Source of the DNA: Takakia lepidozioides
Lineage: Eukaryota > Streptophyta > Takakiopsida > Takakiales > Takakiaceae
DNA: 64,000 nt
Reading direction: 5' to 3'
Assembly (NCBI GenBank): GCA_030704615.1
Contig: CM060734.1
Location: forward strand, 35,604,042-35,668,041
The notes under the pieces were generated by a model. The model was not told the DNA's origin. It worked only from the letters and a program-made list of their open reading frames with translations, and made no database searches. Of this stretch, positions 11,726 to 22,662 are shown piece by piece. The position numbers and the translations under genes were made by a program. Each line of letters opens with the position of its first letter. Within the stretch, counting starts at the first letter, position 1.

Positions 11726-13124
11726 AAGTCACCGCTTGCCTAGGCAAGAGTCTTCCTTCCGAACTTGGAAGGCACTTTAGGTTGATAACATAGCTAGATG
11801 GAGTCTTCATTGATCATTTCTAGTGGTTGATCGAACTGGTGACCCAACATTTACTTAGAAGCATTGGCTTAAGTTGGATGACTTGAACTCACATGATGGA
11901 TCTCACTATATCAACTTTTACTTGCAGAGGACTTCTTTCTGTTAACATGAATCAAACTGGAGGCCTGTGAACTTTCTACAGTATGGCAGTAGTGAAGCCT
12001 TGCATGTATTCTGCCAGAGAATTATACAACCAACAACATGTAAGGACCCTATGGTAGGGTTGGCTCTGAACTGAAATTCCACATAAATCTTGCTTCTGGT
12101 AAATCAAGATTACTCAAATGATGTGAAGTTTGTTGTGCCAGCTGCCATGATGTACATCACACTCCACATTAGAGACCAATCATGCAATCGGTTGAATTTG
12201 GGCACTTCGGTGAGCGAAGTAAGGGAAAGTATGAAAGAGAGGTGCAACTCATCCCAAGTTGCATGGGGGGCTTCTGAGAGGTGCACTGTCACATCTTTTC
12301 CTCGCTAAGTGCTATTCTCTCACCTTTGCATGACCTGACGAATTTGAGGTTGAAGGTGCCAACTGATGCTTCTTGAATTTATTTGGATGAGCTAGGGGAG
12401 CATTGTTTCCATGTGTGATAACATTACTTGATTGTTTGTAAAGCAGAGCACCGAAGGAGGGGCAACTTGAACTGAGAGAGAAATTTTTGGCGTGTGTATG
12501 TGGTGTGTATGTGGGCGGTATGGAAGCTGCTGCTACTGGCCTTCTCTCCCGTGTCCAAGAGCTGGAGATTTTACTGGCCTTGTGTGGGTCTTTCAGTCTG
12601 AATTTGCTTTCTCCCCCATACCAGTGCAGTGAATGGACAGTCCCGAGTTGTTTCACTGCACCAGTGCACAACCCAACCACTAGGCTTAATTATTTGGTTC
12701 TCTTAGGATTCTATACCCACATCCAAAAACTTTTCCAGGGATCAATTAGGGGAACTAAGCCTCATTGCTAGGGTGGCATTTCTGAAGGCTACTGAATTGC
12801 ATATTTGGCAGAAGATCTGTGGAATGATGGCTGTAGGGTAAGCATATCGGCAAAAAGTCGGCGTTCGAAGCAAGCCAGGTACGGAGTTTCCTATATCAAC
12901 CAATGCTTCATTGCGCTGAGGGCTGTCATTTGTATAGGTTAGCTGGACCCATGGAAACTTCTTTTGTAGCAATGCACATGTGCACTTTTGTTTCTGGGAC
13001 AGTGGCCGGCTTGGCTATCAAACAGTTGAAAGGAACCTAGATCTAGTTACTTGTTGAAGAGAGCAAGATTAACTACCCTGTAGGTTGAAGCACTAGAGCA
13101 GGTAGCCCTTAAGTGCAGTTATTG
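11726..13124. other. No gene recognised
   Basis: 1.4 kb of low-information sequence. Short open frames near 12090-12308 and 12487-12771 resemble no family and lack splice or start context. Confidence 0.45.
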
Positions 13125-13250
13125 CCTTGCCTGTGCATAACGTGATGTACTGTTCAAAGTGTCCACCTTCCAACGCAATAATCCTTGGATGGATGAAGAG
13201 ACACTATAATTTAGGCTTCCTTGGGGAGGAGTCCTCTTTCTTTTCATGGA
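13125..13250 (-). repeat. Right arm of the 2.4-kb inverted repeat
   Basis: Inverted match to 10870-11030 (AAAGTGTCCACCTTCCAAC, GAAGAGACACTATA, GGGGAGGAGTCCTCT). LINE-like coding sequence starts directly to its right. Confidence 0.55.
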
Positions 13251-14440
13251 GTGGGGGTGCCTTTGGATGGTGGGCCAACACAATCAGTACTGTTGTTCTC
13301 TTGGCACAATCTCCAAAGTATAGGGCTGCAGGTCAATTTTAGCGAAACAAGATCATGGTTTCAATGGCCATGCGGATCGCAGATCCTCTTCAATCAGCGG
13401 GACATTGAGGTTGTCAAATTGCCTACGTACCTGGGTCTAGTGATCCACTCACCCAAATTCCAGTTTCTCTCAACAGCTATGGACAACTTGACTAAGGGTA
13501 GGGCTCCCTCCATTCCCCTTTGAGGTCAAATTCAAGCAGATACATCTTCGCCATCCCCCAACCAGAAGATACCGTTGTCACCACCACAGCTGCCACTTAT
13601 GGCTGTGAGTTCTGGGCAGTCACAGTTTCTTGGTGGGAAAAGAATCCTAAACTGCTGCAGTCATCTTTCCTCCAAGCAATGCTTGGTGCTAGGGGCACAA
13701 CCCCATCACACATTCTATATGCGGAGTTTGCATGCGTGCCCCTTCAAACCGAGGCCAGCTTCCTGCTTACAATCTTTCTTAAAAGGTTACAAACCCTGCA
13801 TCCCAAAGCAAGAGCCCTCAAAACATCTATCAGGCTCAATGCAGCAGGCTTCAAGCCTCCTGGTATGCTTGGGTGTGCAGCTTTCTTGAGCGCAATGGAC
13901 TCTCAGTTGCTTCCCTATGGCCACAAAATAGAGAGGGGGTGGAAATGACGTCCAAACAGGATCGCAACTGACTGATAAGAAGAGAACTTATGGAACTTCA
14001 TGTCAAGCAAACATGGAATTCAGCCACTCTTACAACCAAACTCCATTTCTATAGGAAGACATTCTTAGTTCTCCTAGTGACGACAGAATCTTGTGGCCTA
14101 CTTACCTATCTGCACCTTTATCTCCTCCCTTCTGAGGGCATTGGGGCGGTTCAGGGTGGCCCCCCACTTTTTTAGGGATAGAGACTGGTTGGTGGGAAAA
14201 CCTGCAACGAGAAGACCTGAGATGGAGAGGGGGCTTGGGATGCACCTTTTTGTACAGAGGATACTGGACCGCTACTGGAGGGACCATCTCATCAATATGA
14301 ACCACCTTGATGCTGCTGTATGTGCCCTACTTAGAATTTGGAATTGTGTTTCTAGGCCATGCATACAGGGGCTTGTCTTAGTTGATGAAAAGAAGCTGCC
14401 AAATGTCAAAAGACCGATGGATTGCCATGCGATTCACAGT
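13215..14440 (+). pseudogene. LINE reverse-transcriptase C-terminal remnant (second LINE family)
   Basis: The plus strand encodes the end of a non-LTR RT. GLQVNFSETRSW (RT thumb) is followed by VVKLPTYLGLVIH and, after a frame change near 13520, by YGCEFWAVTVSWW, LQAMLGARGTTPSHILYAEF and a downstream helix LTIFLKRLQTLHP. These are typical of the RT-to-C-terminus segment of plant LINEs. The catalytic YADD block and everything upstream are missing. Frames break at 13520 and after 13948. It differs clearly from the LINE at 4812-7552. Confidence 0.7.
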
Positions 14441-15555
14441 AGAGTCTCTTCTTCGACCTTGGGTCCCTGCAGATGAAGAAGCTGACTGCAATCGAGAGAA
14501 TGCCTCACCATGTTCATGCAACAGGTCCTTTTGATGGCTTTCGGCAAATTCAGCCTTGCTTGCCTTGATAAATTTTGCTGTGTAGTTGAATATCCCAAGA
14601 TGTTTGTGTGTCCTTGTTTGCAGGTGTGGTTGTCCTCCCTACTCTTACCCAAGTATCCCAAATAATTTTTGAATGTAAGTGGGATACACACGGGTTTATT
14701 TTAAAGAGGAAAAGTGAGGACCTTCTATTAGACCACAGCTGGAAGGAAGAGATTGTTTAATCTGGAAGAGACTCAATGGCTGAAAAAAGTGAGGCTGGGT
14801 AGAGTAGGGTGCACCACTTGAAGCAGACTTAGTGATTTTTTCTATCAGAAAAATTGTCCCAAAAACCCTTCTGGAATGATTCCTTTTGTCCTCAACTAAT
14901 TGACATGAATATATATCTCCCAATTTCCATTAGACCCCAAATTCTGTCAACTGGCACAAGGTAGGTAGCTGCAGTTAGTATAACGGGATGTAAACATTGA
15001 GAATGTTATGGCCAAGTCAAGTTTCTGGGGTTCTCTTGGAAAGAAACACCTCAGGGCAGATAGGGATTACATCTCAAACTAATCCACTGAACAAACCGCA
15101 AACCCATTCATATAAACCATAAACCAATGATCTCCATAGCACACACGCCTCCCTTCTCACTTTACCCTCGTCCCCCACACAAGGAAACCCACTTGTCAAT
15201 AATTAAATTAAATTAAGTTCTATTCTATGACTCCTCTTCCATCTCTTCCCCATTTAAGTTAGAAGCCTTTGGATAAGTACCTGATCTCCACAGGGACCTG
15301 TGACCACTAGCCCATGCAGTTGGTTGGGGATTGTGACGTCATGCAGTTGGTTTTGGGGATTGTGACGGCCACGACCATTTTACTAACTAATTATAGAGCC
15401 TGGATGAATAGTCCATTTTATAGGTATTGTTGATTGTTGGTGCGGGGATGATAAGTTGGGAGTGACATGCAGATCTAAATCGTGGTGCCTCTTGTGACCT
15501 CCACCGTGTGGATAACTACTACTAATAATAATAATATGAGTTTTCAAAGTTGTTT
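14441..15555. other. No gene recognised
   Basis: 1.1 kb without a coherent frame. 15170-15260 is a C-rich then AT-rich transition. Nothing else supported. Confidence 0.45.
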
Positions 15556-15625
15556 TCAGCCCGTACTATATCATAAAATATGTATGACCTTATATAAAAG
15601 TAACTGTAAAGTCATGATTATGCGA

Positions 15626-15785
15626 CATATGGCATCTGTGATGTGATTGGAGCCGTTGGCATCATGGCTCCCAGTCACTGATGTGGGCTCCAAGTGATTA
15701 TTTTTTCCACTTTTGTACCCTCTTTTTTTCAATAAAATTTCTCAGGGCCAGGCTCCATCCCCTGTTTATAAAAAAAAAAAAGAAG
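15626..15785 (+). mobile_element. Short LINE 3'-tail insertion with target-site duplication
   Basis: The 3' part (TTTTTTTCAATAAAATTTCTCAGGGCC...CCCCTGTTTATA(A)n) matches the tail of the LINE at 4812-7552. The insertion is flanked by direct repeats of AGTCATGATTAT (about 15613 and 15788). The paralogous locus at 9400-9450 (minus strand) has this sequence once and no insertion. This is a severely 5'-truncated LINE copy inserted upstream of cysteine-rich gene copy 2. Confidence 0.75.
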
Positions 15786-15832
15786 AAGTCATGATTATCC
15801 GATCGATCATTGTGCCTCCGCGCTGTTTGTAC

Positions 15833-16185
15833 CAGTGTTGGGCGGTTTTTTTGATTTTTTTCATAACCGGCGGTTCCGGTTGTTTCAAATTTTAGGAGAC
15901 TATTAACCGTGGTTGCGGTTATTAAATTTTTTTATGGCTAAATATAACCTCAGCGGTTACGGTTACTTACAAAAACCTCAAATAACCGGCTGTTTTCATC
16001 AAATAACTGTGGGTATTGGGCGGTTCTTTAAGAGGTTTATTGCTCGGTTATTTTGAATGCGTGACCTCCGCCGGTTCCTAACTGGACCGGTTACTTCATT
16101 TTTTCACCTCCGCCGGTCATATATATATAACTGGATAGGTAACTGCTGGGTATTAGAGAGAAATTCAAATAACCGCCCAACACTG
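15833..16185. mobile_element. 353-bp hAT-type MITE
   Basis: Terminal inverted repeats CAGTGTTGGGCGGTT...AACCGCCCAACACTG bound the element. It is flanked by an 8-bp target duplication, GTTTGTAC (15825-15832) and GTTTGTAT (16186-16193), as expected for hAT. The interior is rich in AACCG/CGGTT motifs and non-coding. The empty site GCTGTTTGTACACACAACAA is preserved in the paralogous locus near 9370 (minus strand). Its ends resemble those of the hAT element at 1-2689, a plausible but unproven source of transposase. Confidence 0.9.
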
Positions 16186-16913
16186 GTTTGTATACACAAC
16201 AAAGTGCAGTTAAGGAACGTATCACGGACATTGCCCTGCGTGTGGTTGTAACTAACTACCATCAAATTAATACTGTTTGCTGAATTAGTAAATAAGATTA
16301 ATTCCAGTAAGTTGGAAAGCACTCACACTCACTAAATATGTAAGATTCCCACTTTTTCTTATTGTATGTACAGATCTATACACATATTCACTGCTATTTA
16401 TACAATGTGGGTAAGAATGGTAGTTTTACCGCAGAAAATGGGGCATGACAAGTGAGCAACCTCGACAGCAAAATGTGGAGTGCAAAATATGAGTTAGGTA
16501 GTTATTTTTGAGGGCACCCACTCGGAGGGCCTCGCTCATATCTCCGTCGCTTTCCTGCAACTAATGTTTTTTTATATTTATCGTGCCTTCTACGTTTCCA
16601 TAGGGTTTTGGAGTTTGAAGGGATCTTGTGGTCAAATCCGCAAGGGTGGAATGGGGCAGGTTCCAGTCTGATTGCACACTGTTCAGCATTGGTTGATCCG
16701 TGTGTGTGCTGTGGATTCGAAGAGAAGCGTAGCAGATGCGGTGAGGGCAATGGAGTGGAAGGCGTGAGATGAAGAACAGAGAGGGAGACACATCTTCTGG
16801 TGAATTCCACAAGCAATTTCGCGGATCGTGGTGTGCGCAATCTGCGGTGGAGCTTTGGAGATCGTGGAGTCCGGGATGGTCGGAGGAGGCTGGCGAGCTG
16901 CTCTATAAAAGCG

Positions 16914-16921
16914 AGCAAGCT
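16914..16921 (+). promoter_or_regulatory. TATA box of cysteine-rich gene copy 2
   Basis: TATAAAAG in the same context as the TATA box of copy 1 (9022-9029). It lies 116 bp upstream of the ATG at 17037. Confidence 0.65.
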
Positions 16922-17036
16922 CGCACCTCATCTCTCACTGCATTGCGGTATGTATCTGTGTTTGCTTTATCATTTGTCATCAGCATTTCGTGCTTTTCGA
17001 CATCTTTTCTCCTCCACTCAAACCTCCAGAAGCAGG

Positions 17037-17623
17037 ATGTCGACGTCCTGCGATCATGGATACTGCTGCCGCCGCTGTGGATGCGGCAACACGTGCATGT
17101 AAGTGCTTCCCTGTAAGATTGGTGCCTGGTCGAGAAGCGAGATGTATTGTGCTAGGGGGAAAATGCTTCGAGATCAACCTTAGAGCTGCTCTCATGTCCT
17201 ATCTTCTCAAGTTTCGCAGAACCGGGTACTTAGGACGGAGAGCTATTGCTGCAATCACCACGAATTACGTACTGCCACTAACACTTGTTTGCGCATGCAA
17301 TTACAGATGCAACCGCCATCCTCACCCCATCCACGTTGAGAGTGTATCTATCAGGTACCATTACATATGGTCCCAAATCAGGTTATAATTGAGCACTGCT
17401 ATGCTTCTGTACATCTTTGAATTAATGCAGCTTAAGCATTACCGTGAGATTCCTCATCTTGCTGAAATGATTATGTGCTATGCATGCTGTGTAAGCGACA
17501 TCTAACAATCTGCTATATCTGCAAGTTCAGCGTCTTCATTCTCATGAACGAGAACTGGGAGGGACGTCGAGATGCTGCCCCCCCTGTGATTGCAGGCCAC
17601 CTTCCATCAGCGAAAATGAATGA
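17037..17623 (+). pseudogene. Cysteine-rich metallothionein-like gene, copy 2 (frameshifted)
   Basis: Exons 17037-17098, 17307-17354 and 17531-17623 align with copy 1, with the same splice sites. Exon 1 encodes MSTSCDHGYCCRRCGCGNTC. Exon 2 ends CTATCAG where copy 1 has CTATCCAG. This one-base difference throws exon 3 out of the frame that would give the Cys cluster (RCCPPCDCRPPS, ending at 17623). As spliced, the protein instead runs in another frame to TAG at 17637-17639 and loses the second Cys domain. The copy-1 frame is preferred because both copies encode Cys clusters in it. It may be a pseudogene, or a gene that kept only the N-terminal domain. The upstream region carries a MITE and a LINE tail that copy 1 lacks. 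Confidence 0.55.
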
Positions 17624-18189
17624 GCCGCCAGTGGCATAGAGTACCCTGGCCTCATGCGGCAGGCCAGGTTAATATGGCCTAGGACCTGATCACCCCCTGC
17701 CGCAAGCTACAAACAATAAGGCCATAGACAATAAAGTAGAGAGGATACATGACTAGTGGGATGCACAGGTGTACTGTGTAGCTGCTGAGTTCGTATGTCC
17801 TCTCTCCGGATCCCTTTGTGTATGTGGGAGTCCTGCTTACGTAAGTAGCTGCATTAATAATTTCAAGAGGGTGCTGCACAGGTGTACTCTGTAGTGCTGT
17901 TCATATGCCCTCTCTCCCTCTGCGGAGTCATGTAAACACCCTTACACAATTACATACTCGTGAATTTGAGTTGTTCTTAAACTCCATGTCTGTGCAGTGC
18001 AGTGCGCATGGTATGGAAATGGTGCAGCAGTGTATGAGCTCTCCGGGTCCCTCTGATGTCCACCTTTGCAAGTATCCAAGAAACTGATGCATGTGAACAA
18101 ATCAAAGAGCCCTGCAATGCATGTATCGCCACCAAATCCAGGCACCCTAATCAGGAAAAGTAGTCTTAAGTTAGTGAGACTACTCATGA

Positions 18190-18960
18190 AACATTGATTT
18201 TGAATTATTTATTGAAAAGAAAAACAAATCCCAAAACATGCCTAATTGAACCCATGAACTGTGCCCCCACTAGGCTAATCAGCAGCTAGTCTTTATCTCC
18301 CGTCGTTAATTATTATTAAGCTTAATTAGGACATAAAATAGTAGGTCACTGTCGATCGCAGTGTGAAAAGGGGCAGATCAGAGATATTTGTAAGCAAAGA
18401 TATTTGTTGAGAGAGAGGAGGAGGGTGGTCCGCAAAGCCAGGCAGAGTGTGCGGGTAGCATCCGTATAAGAAGGTCTCGTGCTGAACAGCCTTCAAGCCA
18501 GGTTCCATCTCGTTGGAAGGATTGTAGGTAGAGAGATTGTGGAGAGATGGGCTCTGAGAGTTGAAAGAGAGCCGAGGCCGAGGAGTCGAAGCGATCTGTC
18601 ATGGAAGCAGAAGAGAAACACGTGCAGGTTTGACAGTCCAGGGAAGAGTATCTCCGGTCTGAACAGACTGGCTACAGGTGTTCCTTGGCCAGCTAATGAC
18701 TGATGACTCGTGATCTCTCTCATCGCTACAGGTTTATCCTGACTCTGATCTGCTCGGTGTTTGCATTCCTCAGATTGACACCCTGTATATTCATGCTAAA
18801 GGGCGTGAAGTCTTGTTATATATTACCTGTACCGTGTACGTGACATTTTTCAGGGGCATCCCTAATTGTATGGTCTGTCTGACTTCTCAGCTGCACTCCC
18901 AGATACGCAGATATCGTGCTCCAGTTTGTGAGTGGGTAGGTATTGCTCCGGCCACCAGGT
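18190..18960 (+). repeat. Interspersed repeat U, copy 3 (with uninterrupted left part)
   Basis: The left 75 bp match 4735-4811 and the rest matches 7553-7990, so this copy shows the locus without the LINE. The right part matches 10211-10830. Open frames here are short and not conserved between copies, so it is listed as a repeat and not a gene. Confidence 0.6.
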
Positions 18961-19834
18961 GCAAGAGCTTGTGTGCATAATTAAGGATTTTTGTGGGTCA
19001 GTTGAGGAACTCGTAAATTCAGCTCTGTCATTGAACTAAGTTCTTAATCATGAGATATTGCAGATTGTCGATTGTGAGTTGAGAAATGCAAGAGATACAG
19101 CTAACAAGAACAGAGAAGAACTATACAAGTGCTAAGCAAAGCCGATATAGAGTTCTGTGTACTGCTAATTAAGTGTCTGCTGAAATCTCAGGAATGTAGA
19201 AAATGAGAGGAATGCTAGACAGCACTTGACGTGCAGACAATGAGTTATTAAAACTGACCAGAGCAGAACCGACAGACCGGAGAGTTATGTACACCGAGCA
19301 TAGAAGCATGTCACATTCTCACTGCATTATGTCGGCTAACATGCAATTAATCATGTGAAATGCGAATTGTCTTCATTTAAACGAAGCAATGCAAAGGCGA
19401 CATATAGTATTGTACTATGTGACCAAAGCAGAGCCGATTAGTTTTGTACAGTGGGTGAGCCTAGTAGCTTGGAGGTAGCTTGTCAGATTCTTATTATCCT
19501 CTTGTTCATGATGACTACTGCAGATTGTCAAATGGGAGTTGAGGAATGCAGACATTCTGCAAAAGGGAGCAGATCCGACACTGTACACTAAATTACACTA
19601 AGCATATCAGGGGCATATCAGCTTATCAGATTTCACATGCATCTCATTGTGGGAGGACTCTTCGTCAAGTCATGCCTGGGCTTACAATGATTATGATTGA
19701 GATTGTCCAAGGGTAGCAGGATTTCTACCGAGAGAGAGAGAGGAGAGAGAGAGCCTAGCAAGGCCAAGCCATGTAGCTAACTGTTGATGTCTAGTACCAC
19801 AGATAATTATACCAAGAAGAAGAGATATTTCCCC
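18961..19834. other. No gene recognised; purine-rich microsatellite
   Basis: Contains a (GA)n-like run at about 19730-19760. Short segments (AGCAGATCCGACAC, ATGCCTAG(C/T)AAT further right) match 11160-11300, so this belongs to the same diverged duplication. No coding signal. Confidence 0.5.
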
Positions 19835-20113
19835 GTCTCTAAATGCGGGGAAGGTGTGCTTGTCCACCAGGCATATGCGCCAAGGAGTGACTGTCTAGTG
19901 GCATAGTAACACTAAGTAAGGAGTTTCAAATGGCAGGTCCCAGGTCACGCATTATGAGAACTAGGGCTTGACTCCTGGCCTATCCTGGTCTCATAATGCG
20001 TGACCCGGGACCTATCATTTGACTCCTTACTTACTATTACTATGCCACTAGACAATCATTCATTGCCGCAAATGGATGGTGGACAAGCACACCTTTCCCC
20101 CGCATTTAGAGAC
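19835..20113. repeat. 279-bp near-perfect hairpin (long-TIR MITE or small-RNA precursor)
   Basis: Left arm 19835-19959 and right arm 19989-20113 are inverted copies: GTCTCTAAATGCGGGGAAGG at one end, TCTCATAATGCGTGACC near the 29-nt loop. Arms are about 125 bp with a few mismatches. It interrupts sequence that is otherwise similar to 11160-11640. No clear target duplication was seen. Confidence 0.75.
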
Positions 20114-20269
20114 AACACGGCAACAAGATCGAGCAACAGTGATCGACTTCGTCAACAGGCTATATATTGAGATACGGAACAACACAGGCCCAACCTTTTC
20201 CATTTTTCCCATTGATATATATGTATTTGGATTCACTATGGAGAGAGGAGAGACGACCCTATATCGAGG

Positions 20270-20560
20270 ATTACAAATGGAATACTCTGGATGCCTAGTA
20301 ATCTGTTCGATGAGGTCTATATAGCAAGCAAAGCATACATAATTAGGAGAGAATTGTATGAGCTGGAATGCAGCTGCATGTTGCAACACATGCATAGCAA
20401 GATGAGGAATCTTATGCAGTAATAATATTAAAGCTAGAGCTCAAAAGACATGTAAGCATAATAACGTTCAGCAATTATTCTGGAGTACCTGATCGTAGAT
20501 CCATTGGCGATGTGCGGGCTTGGCCTCATGCAACTGCGCAAAGATGTGTTTGGCACCAGA
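20270..20560 (-). pseudogene. Decayed fragment of the cysteine-rich gene region
   Basis: Matches 11215-11640 (GATGCCTAGTAATCTG, GCTGGAATGCAGCTGCATGTTGC, CTGATCGTAGATCCAT). On the minus strand, GCGCAG then TTGCATGAGGCC...ATCTACGATCAG|GTACTC corresponds to exon 2 of the cysteine-rich gene. The Cys codons are lost and no other exon is present. Confidence 0.4.
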
Positions 20561-21593
20561 AAATTTGTAGGAGACCTGTGAAAATGTGCCATGTGTCATA
20601 TAATGACCTTACTACAGGTCCAGTTTGTTGTTGTGTAGTGAGAAAAGAGGGCCCGCATCTTTACCCTAACTATTTATACTGCACAGTTAACCAAATTACA
20701 CACCACAACCGTCGCAGCGGAAGAGAAAACAGTCATGGCGCACTCCCGTTGATCTCATAAAGAGTGGTGATTGCATGTGCTCATGTGATTCTCTCTCTAC
20801 ACAACTAATCATCCACAGCGTGAGTATGCCCGTGAGGGTCACCAAGTACCAGCATTTGTTATGGCCGCAGCACCTTTGAATTTGTTTGATCAAGCTGTGC
20901 AGTAGCTTACCCGGCCCCTCTCCTTCTCTTATCTTTTCTCCTCACTCTTATGTTCTTTCTGAGAACCCTCACAGGGCTGGTTCACATTCACTGTTTAGCC
21001 ATGCAGCCTAAGTGGCCTTATCATCTCTGGAGTTGATCTTATTTGTGCACTCAAGCTCACCATCTACTCTGTTTTCTCTCAGCTCACTCTGCAGAGAAGA
21101 GATGATACTGACAGCCACCCACCACCTACCTATGGAGTCATCACGAGCTCTTGAACATTCTCCCACCATCACTAACTTCTTGGCTTCACCGTTCCTCTTT
21201 TCTTAGACTATCTCTTATCCCCAAATTGCAAATTCCATGGACATGAATGGATATAGAACTACTCAGGCTGACTGTGGTTTGTGCAATCTAATGAGTAGGG
21301 CAGGGTATAATTACACTTGACAGAAATCTGGTCATTTCCTTTTGTTACAACCTCATCTCTTAAGGCCTACTTAATTCCACTCAGGCAGCGGGCTCTCTAG
21401 AACGTATCCATAATCAGGCACCAAAATGCTTCAACCTTTAGCCAACTCCCTCCGTCTCACTCTCCGTTCGCAATACTTCAACAGCCAAATCATCACCTCA
21501 CCCAGAACAGTAGGTCATCCCACTACAACTTCATGCTTTCAGTCCCAACACTGCACAAATTTGATGAATCCAACATTTCCTCCCCTTTTTGCC

Positions 21594-22180
21594 CAGGGAT
21601 GCCTTGGCGTGAGCCTGGTCACGTGAGCGCAACTACGCTCACGCCACGTCACCTTGCGCAAATGTCACGTCACAGGGCTCACTCCACGTCATCACACGTG
21701 AAGGCCGCGTCACCACACGCCCAGAAAGAAGTGGAGTGTATTCCCGCGGATTGGCACCATTTACCGCGAAAACAAGCTGGACGACATAATAAAAGGCATT
21801 GAATAAAGGATGGATGAATGTACAGTTGGATGATAAACAGATGGATGAGCGTGAAAAATGAATGTAGATGGATGAATGAGGGATGGATAAGAGTAAAATG
21901 GATGAATGTATAATGGATGTTGAGCAATGACAAAAATTCATGACAGGAAGATGCATGACCAAAACTTTTGACGAATGCACAACATATATGAAATGAGTGT
22001 GGAAGGTTTGTGGGGTGGATTAAAGAGTACAGAGGATGAATGTACAATGGATGTTGAACAAAGGAAAAAATTCATGAATGGAGCACGCATGAATACACTG
22101 TAGATGAATGCACAATGGATATGAGAAGAGTCAGGGAGGTTTGTGAGATGGATTCATACATATTGCAATTTAAATGAAAG
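21594..22180. repeat. Left terminal and subterminal repeats of the MULE
   Basis: 21594-21730 contains several ACGTCAC/CACGTCA-type motifs. 21790-22110 contains a diffuse array of GGATGAATGTA units, with a longer repeated unit GGATGAATGTAxAATGGATGTTGA (about 21898 and 22035). Such subterminal arrays are commonly transposase-binding or folding sequences; the role here is inference. Confidence 0.6.
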
Positions 22181-22662
22181 TTGATTCTGTGATTATTATT
22201 TGTTCTAAAGGAACAACTACGGTGGAGGAAGGGGATTCAACGTTTTCCAGATAGTATGAAAATGAATATTAAAAGAATACAGTTCAGTCTGACTCAGAGT
22301 CAGTACAATGTATCTCCGCTTCCTCTGCATCTAAATCTAAGTATTTTAGAACACCGGATCCACGCTGGATACACCTACGGCTGGCCACTAAAAAGTCAGG
22401 GGATAGGGATTCGGCCGCGTGAAGTGCCATTGCTTCGGCATAAACAGGAAGCAGAAAATTGGAAAGGGGGCTGTCGAAAACAGACTCGCCAGAAATGACT
22501 GTATCTCCTGAAGATCCACCGCTGCCTTTCCTGAAAGACAGCCTGAAAAAATTATTACTGTAATTTTGATGTTATTGAGAAATTGAGTATGGCTCCCAAA
22601 GAGGGTTTAGCACTTACTCACACGAAAAGTCGTTGTCGACCTGCTTATCTTCGAGATCGTCA

